Positions 1-7,960 of a DNA stretch of 64,000 nucleotides are shown in pieces. The stretch is from JAGNHN01 sp964590645 (lineage in GTDB: Bacteria > Bacteroidota > Bacteroidia > Bacteroidales > JAGNHN01), in assembly GCA_964590645.1 (NCBI GenBank), contig CAZPYJ010000015.1, positions 1 to 64,000 of the forward strand, read 5' to 3'. The notes under the pieces were generated by a model that saw only the letters and a program-made list of their open reading frames with translations, was not told the origin of the DNA and ran no database searches. A program made the position numbers and the translations under genes. The number at the start of each line of letters is the position of its first letter. The stretch's first letter is position 1.

Positions 1-100
1 AATTTTAACGCAGAGGCGCCAAGATTAACGCCAAGGCCGCAAAGGGGTTTCTCCTCATCTCTGCCTGGCTGCAGGTAGGCAGGCTCACCCTTATGCGGTT

Positions 101-195
101 CCTGAGTGCCTGCCCTGAGCGCCTGCCCTGAGCGCTCGCCCTGAGCGCTCGCCCTAAGCGCAGCCGAAGGGAAGCCGAAGGGCAGCTGAAGGGTC
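101..195. repeat. Degenerate GC-rich dispersed repeat
   Basis: This stretch consists of short imperfect units around CCTGAGCGC, CGCTCGCCC and GCCGAAGGG. Related sequence recurs at about 5570-5700, 24414-24511, 31240-31318 and 41080-41130. No coding content is seen. The first 100 bases (rows such as CGCAGAGGCG) look like another intergenic repeat type. It belongs to a family of dispersed intergenic palindromes; the function is unknown. Confidence 0.6.
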
Positions 196-275
196 GCTTC
201 TGAGGTTTGACCTACAGGAATCAGAACTCTGATTATCTTTGTACTCCACAAAATGAGATACCAAAACCCAGTACT

Positions 276-2402
276 ATGAGAACGATTTTTTCCTTTCTGT
301 TGGCCACGGCTCTATTGCTGTCTGGCTGTCAATCCCAGGAACCAAAAGAGGAAGCAATGGACAATCCTTTCTTTACCCCCTTCGAAACCCCCTTCGGGTT
401 TCCTGATTTCAGCAAAATTGAAAACGCCCATTACCTGCCGGCCTTTGAAAAAGGGATCGCCGATCAGAAAGCTGAAGTTGAGGCCATCGTGAGTAATCCG
501 GAGCCTCCCAGCTTTGAGAATACCATTGCGGCCTACGATCGCAGCGGACGATTGCTGGCCAATGTGAGCCGTGTGTTCTACAGTGTGAACTCAGCCGAGA
601 CCAGTCCTGAAATGCAGGAGATCGCCCGCCAGGTTGCCCCGCTGACCACAGCCCATAGCGATGATATCAATTTGAATGAAGGGCTCTTTGCCAGGATCAA
701 AACGCTTTATGATCAGAAAGAATCACTAAGCCTGGACAGTCTCCAGCTGCGGACCCTCGAAAAATACTATGAAGACTTTGTGCGCAACGGAGCCAGGCTG
801 GATGAAGCAGGAAAGGAAAAGTTGCGTCAGCTCAACCAGGACTTATCGCGCAATCAGGTTCAATTCCGCGACAACCTTCTGGCAGAGACCAATGAGAATT
901 TTATACTGGTATTAGACAAGGAAGAAGACCTTGCCGGGCTACCGGAAGGAAGTATCCTGGCCGCTGCCACCGAAGCCACACAAAGAGGCCTGGAAGGCAA
1001 ATGGGTTTTTACCCTCCAGAAACCGAGTATGATCCCTTTCCTCCAGTATGCTGAAAATCGCGCTTTGAGAGAACAATTGTATCGTGGTTATTTTATGAGG
1101 GGCGATAATGACAATGAATTTGACAACAAGGAAGCGATTCTGAATATCGTAAATCTGCGCGCAGAAAAATCTTCTCTGCTGGGGTATGAGACCTTTGCAG
1201 ATTATGTCATTATCCGGAATATGGCCAAAACTCCGGATGCGGTGTATGAATTCCTGAATGAATTGCTCACCCCTGCCCTGGCAATGGCCCGTGAGGATAT
1301 GAAAGCAATGCAGGCCATTATTGATGAAGAAGGCGGCGACTTTGAGCTGGCGAGCTGGGACTGGTGGTATTATGCAGAGAAGCTGCGGCAGCGCAAGTAT
1401 GATCTGGATGAAAATGAACTGAAACCCTATCTTAAGCTGGAGAATGTGCGCGACGGAATGTTCTATGTGGCCGAACAATTGTTCGGGATCACTTTCAAGC
1501 CTGTCCCCGATCTTCCTGTTTATCACCCTGAGGTAGAGGTGTATGAAGTGCTGGATGCCGATGGCTCCCACCTCTCTCTGCTGACCCTGGATTATCATCC
1601 CCGTCCCGGCAAAAGGGTAGGGGCCTGGTGTGGCCGGCTTCGCTCCCAATACTATGAGGATGGGCAAAAGATCTATCCCATTGTGACCATCACCACCAAT
1701 TTCACTCGTCCAGCCGGCGCTATGCCCGCCCTGCTCACCTGGGATGAGGCCAGTACCCTCTTCCACGAATTCGGGCACGCCCTGCACGGTTTCTTTACCG
1801 ATGGAGAATACAACCGCATTGCAGGCCAGCTGCACCGCGATATGGTAGAGCTTCCTTCTCAGATTATGGAAAACTGGGCGGCCCATCCGGATGTGATGCG
1901 TATTTATGCAAAGCATTATGAAACAGGCGAAGTCATCCCTGATGCGCTGATCGAAAAGTTGGAACTCAGTGCCACCTTCAACCAGGGCTTTATTACTTCT
2001 GAATTTATTGCCGCCGCTTTGCTCGATCTCGACTGGCATAGCTTCACCGAGCCAAAGCAAGTTGATGTCAGAGAGTTTGAGGCGAATGCAATGCAAACCA
2101 TTGGACTCCCGGAGGAGATTATTCCACGTTATCGCACCACCTATTTCAACCATATCGTCGGAGGATATGCCGCCGGATATTATGTTTATCTCTGGGCTGC
2201 CGTACTGGATACCGATGCCTATCAGGCCTTTATCGATTCCGGTGACCTCTACAACCGGGATATTGCCACGAAATTCAGGAAACACATCCTATCCGAAGGT
2301 GGAAATGATGAAGGAATGGCTCAATACCGACGCTTCAGGGGCCAGGATCCTTCCCGGACACCTTTGCTGAAGAAACGTGGACTGATTGCCGCCCAGCCCT
2401 GA
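276..2402 (+). CDS. M3 family metallopeptidase, lipoprotein (peptidyl-dipeptidase Dcp/oligopeptidase-like)
   Basis: Predicted zinc peptidase of the M3 (thimet oligopeptidase/Dcp) family that trims short peptides. The zinc motif HEFGHALH lies at about residues 497-504. A downstream Glu at about 525, in VELPSQIMENW, matches the third zinc ligand of the family, spaced 28 residues from the first His. I chose the ATG at 276 over an upstream in-frame start at 207 because it gives a lipoprotein signal (hydrophobic stretch then LSGC, Cys at about 19), so the enzyme is probably anchored outside the cytoplasm. The length, 708 residues, is normal for the family. It stands alone, followed by a terminator-like hairpin and then hflK. 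Whether it is a dipeptidyl carboxypeptidase or an oligopeptidase cannot be decided from sequence. Confidence 0.93.
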   Translation: MRTIFSFLLATALLLSGCQSQEPKEEAMDNPFFTPFETPFGFPDFSKIENAHYLPAFEKGIADQKAEVEAIVSNPEPPSFENTIAAYDRSGRLLANVSRVFYSVNSAETSPEMQEIARQVAPLTTAHSDDINLNEGLFARIKTLYDQKESLSLDSLQLRTLEKYYEDFVRNGARLDEAGKEKLRQLNQDLSRNQVQFRDNLLAETNENFILVLDKEEDLAGLPEGSILAAATEATQRGLEGKWVFTLQKPSMIPFLQYAENRALREQLYRGYFMRGDNDNEFDNKEAILNIVNLRAEKSSLLGYETFADYVIIRNMAKTPDAVYEFLNELLTPALAMAREDMKAMQAIIDEEGGDFELASWDWWYYAEKLRQRKYDLDENELKPYLKLENVRDGMFYVAEQLFGITFKPVPDLPVYHPEVEVYEVLDADGSHLSLLTLDYHPRPGKRVGAWCGRLRSQYYEDGQKIYPIVTITTNFTRPAGAMPALLTWDEASTLFHEFGHALHGFFTDGEYNRIAGQLHRDMVELPSQIMENWAAHPDVMRIYAKHYETGEVIPDALIEKLELSATFNQGFITSEFIAAALLDLDWHSFTEPKQVDVREFEANAMQTIGLPEEIIPRYRTTYFNHIVGGYAAGYYVYLWAAVLDTDAYQAFIDSGDLYNRDIATKFRKHILSEGGNDEGMAQYRRFRGQDPSRTPLLKKRGLIAAQP

Positions 2403-2431
2403 GGAAACCTGAGCTGATCACAAGATTAAGA

Positions 2432-2467
2432 GAGAGGACTGTCGCTAATGTGACTGCCCTCTTTTTG
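2432..2467 (+). terminator. Probable rho-independent terminator after the M3 peptidase gene
   Basis: An imperfect hairpin pairs GAGAGGACTGTCGC with GTGACTGCCCTCT around a short loop and is followed by a run of five T residues. It begins about 30 bases after the stop codon. The stem contains two mismatches, so efficiency is uncertain. Confidence 0.6.
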
Positions 2468-2483
2468 TTTGAAGTCGGAAGAA

Positions 2484-2556
2484 GCCAATTTTCAATATCC
2501 AATTTTCAATGCTCAATGTCATTGAACATTGGACATTGAACCTTGATCATTGAGAC
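2484..2556. repeat. AT-rich degenerate repeat of the CAATTTTCAATG/CATTGAACATTG type
   Basis: Overlapping inverted and direct copies of CAATTTTCAAT, TCAATGTC and ATTGAACATTGG occur here. The same words appear upstream of the methyltransferase at about 4742-4790. They lie only between genes. No function is evident beyond overlap with the candidate hflK promoter. Confidence 0.55.
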
Positions 2557-2570
2557 ATTCCGTATCTTCG
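2543..2570 (+). promoter_or_regulatory. Candidate Bacteroidota-type promoter for hflKC
   Basis: TTG at 2543-2545 and TATCTTCG at 2563-2570 are separated by 17 bases, close to the Bacteroidota consensus TTG-N17-23-TAnnTTTG (one mismatch in the -7 element). The element lies 35 bases before the hflK start codon. Confidence 0.5.
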
Positions 2571-2604
2571 CCCATTATACTCCTCATCTCAAAATCCCAA
2601 TACG

Positions 2605-3588
2605 ATGCAGACCCAGAAAATGCCTGATTTTAATTTTCCGCCCGGCAGCCGTGATTTTATTGCCCGCAATGTTAAACTCGTAGTCCTGGGCATCTTTGCC
2701 CTGATCCTCTTGTTCAGCGCTTTCTTCCAGATCGACCCGGAGGAAGAAGGCGTGATCGTTCGCTTCGGTAAATATGTAAGGACGGTGGATCCGGGTTTAA
2801 ATGTGAAGATCCCCCTCATCGAGCGGGTGTACAAAGTACCGGTCGAACGCCAGCAAAAGCTGGAGTTTGGTTTCCGGACGGTCAAGGCGGGCGTTCAGTC
2901 CACCTATAGCCGCGATAATTTTAAAGACGAATCCCTGATGCTCACCGGCGACCTGAACCTGGCCGATGTGGAATGGGTGGTGCAATACCGCGTGGACAAT
3001 CCCTATAATTACCTGTTTAAAGTAAGGCATCCGGAGAAGACCCTGCGTGATATTTCTGAATCCGTAGTGCGTCAGGTGGTGGGTGACCGCACAGTCAATG
3101 AGGTACTGACTGTAGGTCGTACGGAAGTGGCCAGCACAGTGCAAGTCATTATCCAGGAACTCTGCCAGGAGTACTCCCTGGGATTGCGCATCGATCAGGT
3201 TGTGCTGCAGGATGTCAATCCTCCCGATCCGGTCAAAGCAGCTTTTAATGAGGTAAATGAAGCCCAGCAGGAAAAGGAAACCCTCATCAACCGGGCTCGC
3301 TCCGAATACAACAAGGTCATCCCCCGCGCCGAAGGAGAAGCGGAAGAAACCATTCAGAAAGCCGAAGGCTATGCCACGGAAAGAGTGAACCGCGCAATGG
3401 GAGAGGCCAAACGATTTGAAGATCTGTACGCCGAGTACGTCAAAGCACCGGAAGTGACCCGGCGCAGGATTTACCTGGAAACGATGGAAGAAGTTATTCC
3501 GCTACTCGGAAATAAGATCATCACCGATGAGAAGGGCAACAACGTCCTTCCCCTGCTTCAAATGCAAATGCAACGTCAAAACCCTTAA
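2605..3588 (+). CDS. hflK: HflK, SPFH/band-7 modulator of FtsH protease
   Basis: Membrane-anchored SPFH protein which, with HflC, forms a large periplasm-facing complex that modulates the FtsH protease. Residues 1-24 are cytoplasmic, a single membrane helix spans about 25-41, and the band-7 domain begins with EEEGVIVRFGKYVRTVDPGL. The later part (about 210-290) is charged and helical with repeated Ala/Glu blocks, typical of the family. The length, 327 residues, is slightly shorter than enterobacterial HflK because the glycine-rich N-terminal tail is missing. hflC starts 11 bases downstream, so the two are co-transcribed. No ftsH gene is in the window. Confidence 0.92.
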   Translation: MQTQKMPDFNFPPGSRDFIARNVKLVVLGIFALILLFSAFFQIDPEEEGVIVRFGKYVRTVDPGLNVKIPLIERVYKVPVERQQKLEFGFRTVKAGVQSTYSRDNFKDESLMLTGDLNLADVEWVVQYRVDNPYNYLFKVRHPEKTLRDISESVVRQVVGDRTVNEVLTVGRTEVASTVQVIIQELCQEYSLGLRIDQVVLQDVNPPDPVKAAFNEVNEAQQEKETLINRARSEYNKVIPRAEGEAEETIQKAEGYATERVNRAMGEAKRFEDLYAEYVKAPEVTRRRIYLETMEEVIPLLGNKIITDEKGNNVLPLLQMQMQRQNP

Positions 3589-3599
3589 AAGCCAGAACA

Positions 3600-4544
3600 A
3601 TGAAAAACTTTAAATATATCCTGATCATCATTCTGGCCATTCTCGCCCTTATCACCCTGAGCCAGACCATTTATGTTGTTCCAGAAACCCAGCAGTCCGT
3701 GGTAACCCAGTTTGGCCGCCCTGTGGGTGAGGCGGTTTCTACGCCCGGACTGAGAGCCAAAGTGCCTTTCATCCAGCGTGTCCATTTCTTTGAGAAGCGC
3801 TTTCTGGAATGGGACGGCGATCCCAATCAAATCCCTACCCGGGACAAGAAGTTCATCTTCGTGGATACCTATGCACGCTGGCAGATCACCGATCCACTTC
3901 AGTTTTTCAAGCGTTTCACCAATGAAAGAGGTGCACAATCACGTCTGGATGATATACTTGATGGAGAAACCCGTGATTTCATTGCCAACCACAATATTGA
4001 AGAGGCAGTACGCTCCACCAACCGCAAGCCGGATACCAGTGCTACCACAGTAGATTTTATTGAGGACAGCCTGATGAACATCGTTGTGGGCCGGGAGAAT
4101 ATCCAGCAGATGATTCTTCAATCTGCCAATAAAAGGGCGCAAGACCTGGGGATAGAGATACTGGATGTCCGCTTTAAGCGCATCAATTATGTGGAGGAAG
4201 TGCGCAACCAGGTGTATGAAAGGATGCGCAGCGAACGCTTTCGAATCGCCGATAAATTCCGTTCAGAAGGGCAGGGGAATGCTTCCCGCATTAATGGAGA
4301 AAAGGAAAGAGAGTTGAAGTCTATCCAGTCGGAAGCCTTCCGCACCGCCCAGGAAATTATGGGTGAGGCCGATGCCAGGGCTGCCGCCATTTATGCCGAC
4401 GCCTACGACAAAACCCCGGCCGCCCGCGACCTGTACGCCTTTATGAAATCAATGGAAACCTTCCGCAACACCTTTGATTCTACCACCACCGTGGTGCTTT
4501 CCACCGATAGTGAGCTTTACAGGTACCTGAAAGGAATGCGGTAG
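3600..4544 (+). CDS. hflC: HflC, SPFH/band-7 modulator of FtsH protease
   Basis: Partner of HflK in the membrane SPFH complex. An N-terminal membrane helix covers about residues 5-22, followed directly by the band-7 domain (VVPETQQSVVTQFGRPVG) and a long charged helix containing the HflC-like segment REYEVRNQVYERMRSERFRIA-type region near residue 200. The length is 314 residues. The gene directly follows hflK. The C-terminus ends with a short strand (VLSTDSELYRYLKGMR), as in HflC proteins. The HflC assignment rests on order, length and the C-terminal segment. Confidence 0.92.
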   Translation: MKNFKYILIIILAILALITLSQTIYVVPETQQSVVTQFGRPVGEAVSTPGLRAKVPFIQRVHFFEKRFLEWDGDPNQIPTRDKKFIFVDTYARWQITDPLQFFKRFTNERGAQSRLDDILDGETRDFIANHNIEEAVRSTNRKPDTSATTVDFIEDSLMNIVVGRENIQQMILQSANKRAQDLGIEILDVRFKRINYVEEVRNQVYERMRSERFRIADKFRSEGQGNASRINGEKERELKSIQSEAFRTAQEIMGEADARAAAIYADAYDKTPAARDLYAFMKSMETFRNTFDSTTTVVLSTDSELYRYLKGMR

Positions 4545-4641
4545 TTCAGTGATCAGTTGAAGTGAGACTGGCGTTCTGCAAGTGTAACGCAGCAGAATGC
4601 TTAGTCGAACTCATCCCGATGAACGAAGTGAATCGGGAGAG

Positions 4642-4708
4642 CAGTGATCAGTGATCAGTGATCAGTGGTCAGTGGTCAGTGGTCAGTGGTCAGTGGTCAG
4701 TGGTCAGT
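4642..4708. repeat. 7-bp tandem repeat (GTGATCA/GTGGTCA)
   Basis: About nine head-to-tail copies of a 7-bp unit, first GTGATCA and then GTGGTCA, lie between hflC and the methyltransferase. Reverse-complement relatives (CACTGATCACTG) occur at about 33490-33575. Slipped-strand expansion is the likely origin. Confidence 0.85.
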
Positions 4709-4802
4709 TGATAGTGGCAATTATCAATAGCATCTTCTATGACATTGGCCAATGACATTGAACCTTGAAAATTGAACATTGAAAATTGATAATCAGATTA
4801 TT

Positions 4803-5567
4803 ATGTCACCCCAACCTTCTTCCTTCTACGCTTCCATCGCTCGTGTTTACGATCAGCTGTTTCCTTTCCAGCCTGCGCAGCGGGAGTTCGTCCTGCGCCA
4901 TTCCGCGCCGCAGCGTGAGGCCCTGCTCGACCTGGGTTGTGGGAGTGCTTCGCTTTTGCTTTCCCTGATGCCGGATTTTGAGAAGCGCTATGGATTGGAT
5001 CCCGATGCGGCGATGCTTGCCCTGGCCCGCGAGAAATTCCCGGACGCCGGGACGAAGCTGCAACTCTTGCAGGCTGGAATGCTGGAAATGGAGAGGGTTT
5101 TGGGAGATCAGCGTTTCGATCATATCGTGTGCTTTGGGAATACCCTGGTGCATTTGCCAAGTCGGGAGGAAGTGGAGAAGGTCTTGCGAATGTGTCGTCA
5201 AAGGCTTGTTCCCGGAGGCCGGATGATGATGCAGATCATCAATTATGCGCGCATCTTCGATCAGGGCCTGACCGGCTTGTCCAGCATCGAAACAGAGGAC
5301 CATATTTTTGAGCGCCATTATGAATATTCGGGACGTCCGGAGCAGATCATCTTTCACACCCTTTTACGGGAAAAAGCCACCGGAGCGGTGATAGAGAACC
5401 GCGTTCCCCTGCTCGCCCTGCAGCCGGACACGCTCAGGGAACTGATGACATCCAGCGGCTTCGAGGCCCTTTCCTTTTTCGGCGCCTTCAACGATCAGCC
5501 ATTCACACCTGAGAGTCAGCCTTGTATTGTGGTGGCTTCGGCAGCCCTTCGGAAAAGCCCAGGGTAA
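4803..5567 (+). CDS. Class I SAM-dependent methyltransferase
   Basis: Small-molecule-type methyltransferase with a Rossmann fold. Motif I, LLDLGCGSASLL, lies at residues 41-52. An acidic residue follows after the second strand (YGLDPDAAMLALAR), and motif IV-like FDHIVCFGNTLVHL is present, followed by a post-motif LVPGGRMMMQ. The substrate cannot be predicted. The ATG at 4803 is preferred; an in-frame TTG at 4779 lies inside an AT-rich repeat. The encoded protein is 254 residues. It stands alone between repeat-rich spacers, with no operon partner. Confidence 0.85.
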   Translation: MSPQPSSFYASIARVYDQLFPFQPAQREFVLRHSAPQREALLDLGCGSASLLLSLMPDFEKRYGLDPDAAMLALAREKFPDAGTKLQLLQAGMLEMERVLGDQRFDHIVCFGNTLVHLPSREEVEKVLRMCRQRLVPGGRMMMQIINYARIFDQGLTGLSSIETEDHIFERHYEYSGRPEQIIFHTLLREKATGAVIENRVPLLALQPDTLRELMTSSGFEALSFFGAFNDQPFTPESQPCIVVASAALRKSPG

Positions 5568-5700
5568 GTGCTCAGGGCAAGCGCTCGGGCAGCGTTTGCG
5601 TTGATGAACCTCAGTCGAAGGACACGCTCCCCGAGCGCTTGCCTCGAGCGCAGTCGAGATGGAGCTGAGGGCAGCGGGGGTATTTACTGAATGATGTTGA
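5568..5700. repeat. Dispersed GC-rich palindromic repeat
   Basis: This contains CTCCCCGAGCGCTTGCC and CTCGAGCGCAGTCGAG (an inverted repeat in itself), followed by GCAGCGGGGGTATTTACTGA. The same blocks occur in a different order at 24414-24511, after the giant protease gene. It lies just before the PEGA/FISUMP gene and contains no gene. Confidence 0.7.
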
Positions 5701-5820
5701 GTAGAAGTAGCTGCCTGTCATTTTCTTTTTTTTCCTATTTTTACTCCTGTCGAAATCGTATTGTTCGTCCATTACAGGTCATTCTTCTCTGCCGGAGAAT
5801 GCCTCAAAACTTACCTTGGT

Positions 5821-7941
5821 ATGTCTGACGCTGTCCGATCAGTTTCCCTGGCGCTGCTTTTTGTTTCTTTTTTGATGTTGTTCTGGATTCCGGCCTATGC
5901 CGATGGTTTGAAGGTGACCAGTCAGTTGAAGGAAGATCCAATGGCGGTCATCACAAAGAGCGAGCAGCGCAAAAACCGCAATGATGAGTTTTGTGCAATG
6001 ATCGTAGTTACGGCCAATACCGAAGGCTTGCGATTCAAATCTAATAAAGGGATTGAGGATGAAGTATATGAGAATGGCAAATACAAAGTCTTTATTAGTC
6101 CGGGAGATAAAGGATTAGAAGTCTCGAAAGAGGGCTATGTTTCAACCCCGATTCCTTCTGAGCGTATCCGCTTTGAACCAAACCGTGTATATACGGTTAC
6201 CATAGAGCTGGAGCGTGATATGGTGATCCGAGAGCTTGTTCGGGATGACTTGAAAGGACGTCTCGATGTGTCTTCCACCCCCCTGAGTGCAGAACTGATC
6301 ATTGATGGCAGAAGCATTGGCCTGACACCTAAGAGTGAGTATCTGAGCGAAGGATGGCACTATATCCAAATAAGAAAAGAAAACCACCTGGACGCTTTTG
6401 ATTCGGTATATGTGATTAAGGATACAGTGATCAAAAGGCATTTCCCCTTAATAGAAGATTTTGGTTGGCTGAATTTAAGTTCTGAGCCAGAGAATGATGC
6501 CATAGTTACCATCAATCCTTCCGGACTCAGAAGAAAAACCCCGTTCAGCGAGCAGTTAAGGCCCGGGAAATATTCCTTGGTAGTGGAGAAAATTGGGTAT
6601 AAGACAATGACGCGTGAAGTTTCGATAAACCGAAAACAGGAAACCCCGCTTGTTGTGAATATGGAGAAGGCTTTTGCGCCTGTCAGGATTGAAGCAGATC
6701 CAGAGGATGCAGAGATATGGATCAACGGAAAAGTGGTTGTTAGGGGTGTCTTTGATGGCTTCTTGTCGAAAGAAACACATAGAATTGATGTTGTTCGCAA
6801 GTACTATGAAACCAAGACTTTAAACTTATCGGTCAGGGGAAACGAAATGATTCGACAAAAACTGAGCCTTGACCGCCAGAAAGGTAGCCTGGTAATTAAT
6901 ATCCAGCCCCCGGATGTCCTATTTGAATGGGAGGGCAAAATAGAAAGCAATGTTTTCGGCAATGTGTTTTATCGCGATTCTGTGCCAGCCGGGAAGTATT
7001 CTATTAGCTTTCAAAAAGAGGGGTATATGCCTTTCAGTCTTAATTTTGAAGTGACATCAGATCAGACCCGGCGGGAGCAAGTGGTGTTGAGTGATCAACG
7101 GATGGTCAGGATACTTACGCCGGATTTCTATGCTGCCAAACTGAAGATTAATGGAAAAGAGGATGGAACCACCCCTCGTGAACGGCCATTAAAAATTGGC
7201 AAATATGTGGTTGAGGTAACACACCCGGAGGCTTTTCCAAAGATGGATACCATCCTGGTTACCCCTGAGGATTCTGTTTTCCGCATAGAGATGATTTCCC
7301 TGAGTGACTGTCCTTCCATAATTGATTATCAAGGAGATTTGTACGAAACTACAGAGATTGGGGGTAGTTGCTGGTTTTCCCGCAATCTCAATGTGGGTAT
7401 TTACCAGCCTTCCACGCATAGATCAAGAGATAATGATATTATTGAGAAGTACTGCTACGGGGATAATCCTGAAAATTGCCGGGAATACGGGGGCTTGTAT
7501 ACCTGGGCAGAAGCAATGATGTATGGAAAGTACGGACCCCAGGGCATTTGCCCTGATTATTGGCACGTAGCCAGTGATCACGACTGGAGGTTGTTAGAGC
7601 AATACCTGGACAGTACGCTTGATATGAACGATTGGGATGGATTAGGGTATCGTAGTAAAGTGGCCGGAAACAAGCTCAAGGCAGTGGAAAACTGGCCCAA
7701 AGATCTGACCTTGGATTTATACCACTTCTCCATTCTGCCTGGTGGTTATATGGATAACGGGGGGGGGAGCTGGAGCGAGAAGAAGGAGGCATATTTTTGG
7801 ACGTCAACGGCAACAAGTGGTATTCAGAACCGCGCGTTTTTTCGCGCATTGAAATCGGGCAAAGGAGGAATACGCCGGGGGGATAGGCCGGTAGACGTGC
7901 GTTTTTCAGTACGTTGCATAAAAGATTCGGAAGTGCGATAG
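5821..7941 (+). CDS. Exported PEGA-repeat protein with C-terminal FISUMP domain
   Basis: An exported protein of unknown function. The ATG at 5821 gives a signal peptide (SLALLFVSFLMLFWIPAYA); an in-frame TTG at 5761 would only add an unlikely leader. From about residue 145 to 480 there are roughly five PEGA-like beta repeats (for example LRPGKYSLVVEKIGYKT and VPAGKYSISFQKEGYMP), a fold linked to cell-surface or carbohydrate binding. From about residue 500 to the end lies a Fibrobacter succinogenes major paralogous (FISUMP) domain, recognisable by IGGSCWFSRNLN, GGLYTWAEAM, CPDYWHVASDHDW and WTSTA. The 706-residue protein has no T9SS sorting domain. It converges on the minus-strand LPP20/transglutaminase operon, 19 bases away. 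Confidence 0.8.
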   Translation: MSDAVRSVSLALLFVSFLMLFWIPAYADGLKVTSQLKEDPMAVITKSEQRKNRNDEFCAMIVVTANTEGLRFKSNKGIEDEVYENGKYKVFISPGDKGLEVSKEGYVSTPIPSERIRFEPNRVYTVTIELERDMVIRELVRDDLKGRLDVSSTPLSAELIIDGRSIGLTPKSEYLSEGWHYIQIRKENHLDAFDSVYVIKDTVIKRHFPLIEDFGWLNLSSEPENDAIVTINPSGLRRKTPFSEQLRPGKYSLVVEKIGYKTMTREVSINRKQETPLVVNMEKAFAPVRIEADPEDAEIWINGKVVVRGVFDGFLSKETHRIDVVRKYYETKTLNLSVRGNEMIRQKLSLDRQKGSLVINIQPPDVLFEWEGKIESNVFGNVFYRDSVPAGKYSISFQKEGYMPFSLNFEVTSDQTRREQVVLSDQRMVRILTPDFYAAKLKINGKEDGTTPRERPLKIGKYVVEVTHPEAFPKMDTILVTPEDSVFRIEMISLSDCPSIIDYQGDLYETTEIGGSCWFSRNLNVGIYQPSTHRSRDNDIIEKYCYGDNPENCREYGGLYTWAEAMMYGKYGPQGICPDYWHVASDHDWRLLEQYLDSTLDMNDWDGLGYRSKVAGNKLKAVENWPKDLTLDLYHFSILPGGYMDNGGGSWSEKKEAYFWTSTATSGIQNRAFFRALKSGKGGIRRGDRPVDVRFSVRCIKDSEVR

Positions 7942-7960
7942 CTCTCAATGGATAAGGCCA

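Noticed and set aside
939..2285. Long minus-strand reading frame (448 codons) inside the M3 peptidase gene
   Set aside because: It is fully antisense to a gene with clear family motifs, and its translation has no recognisable domain.
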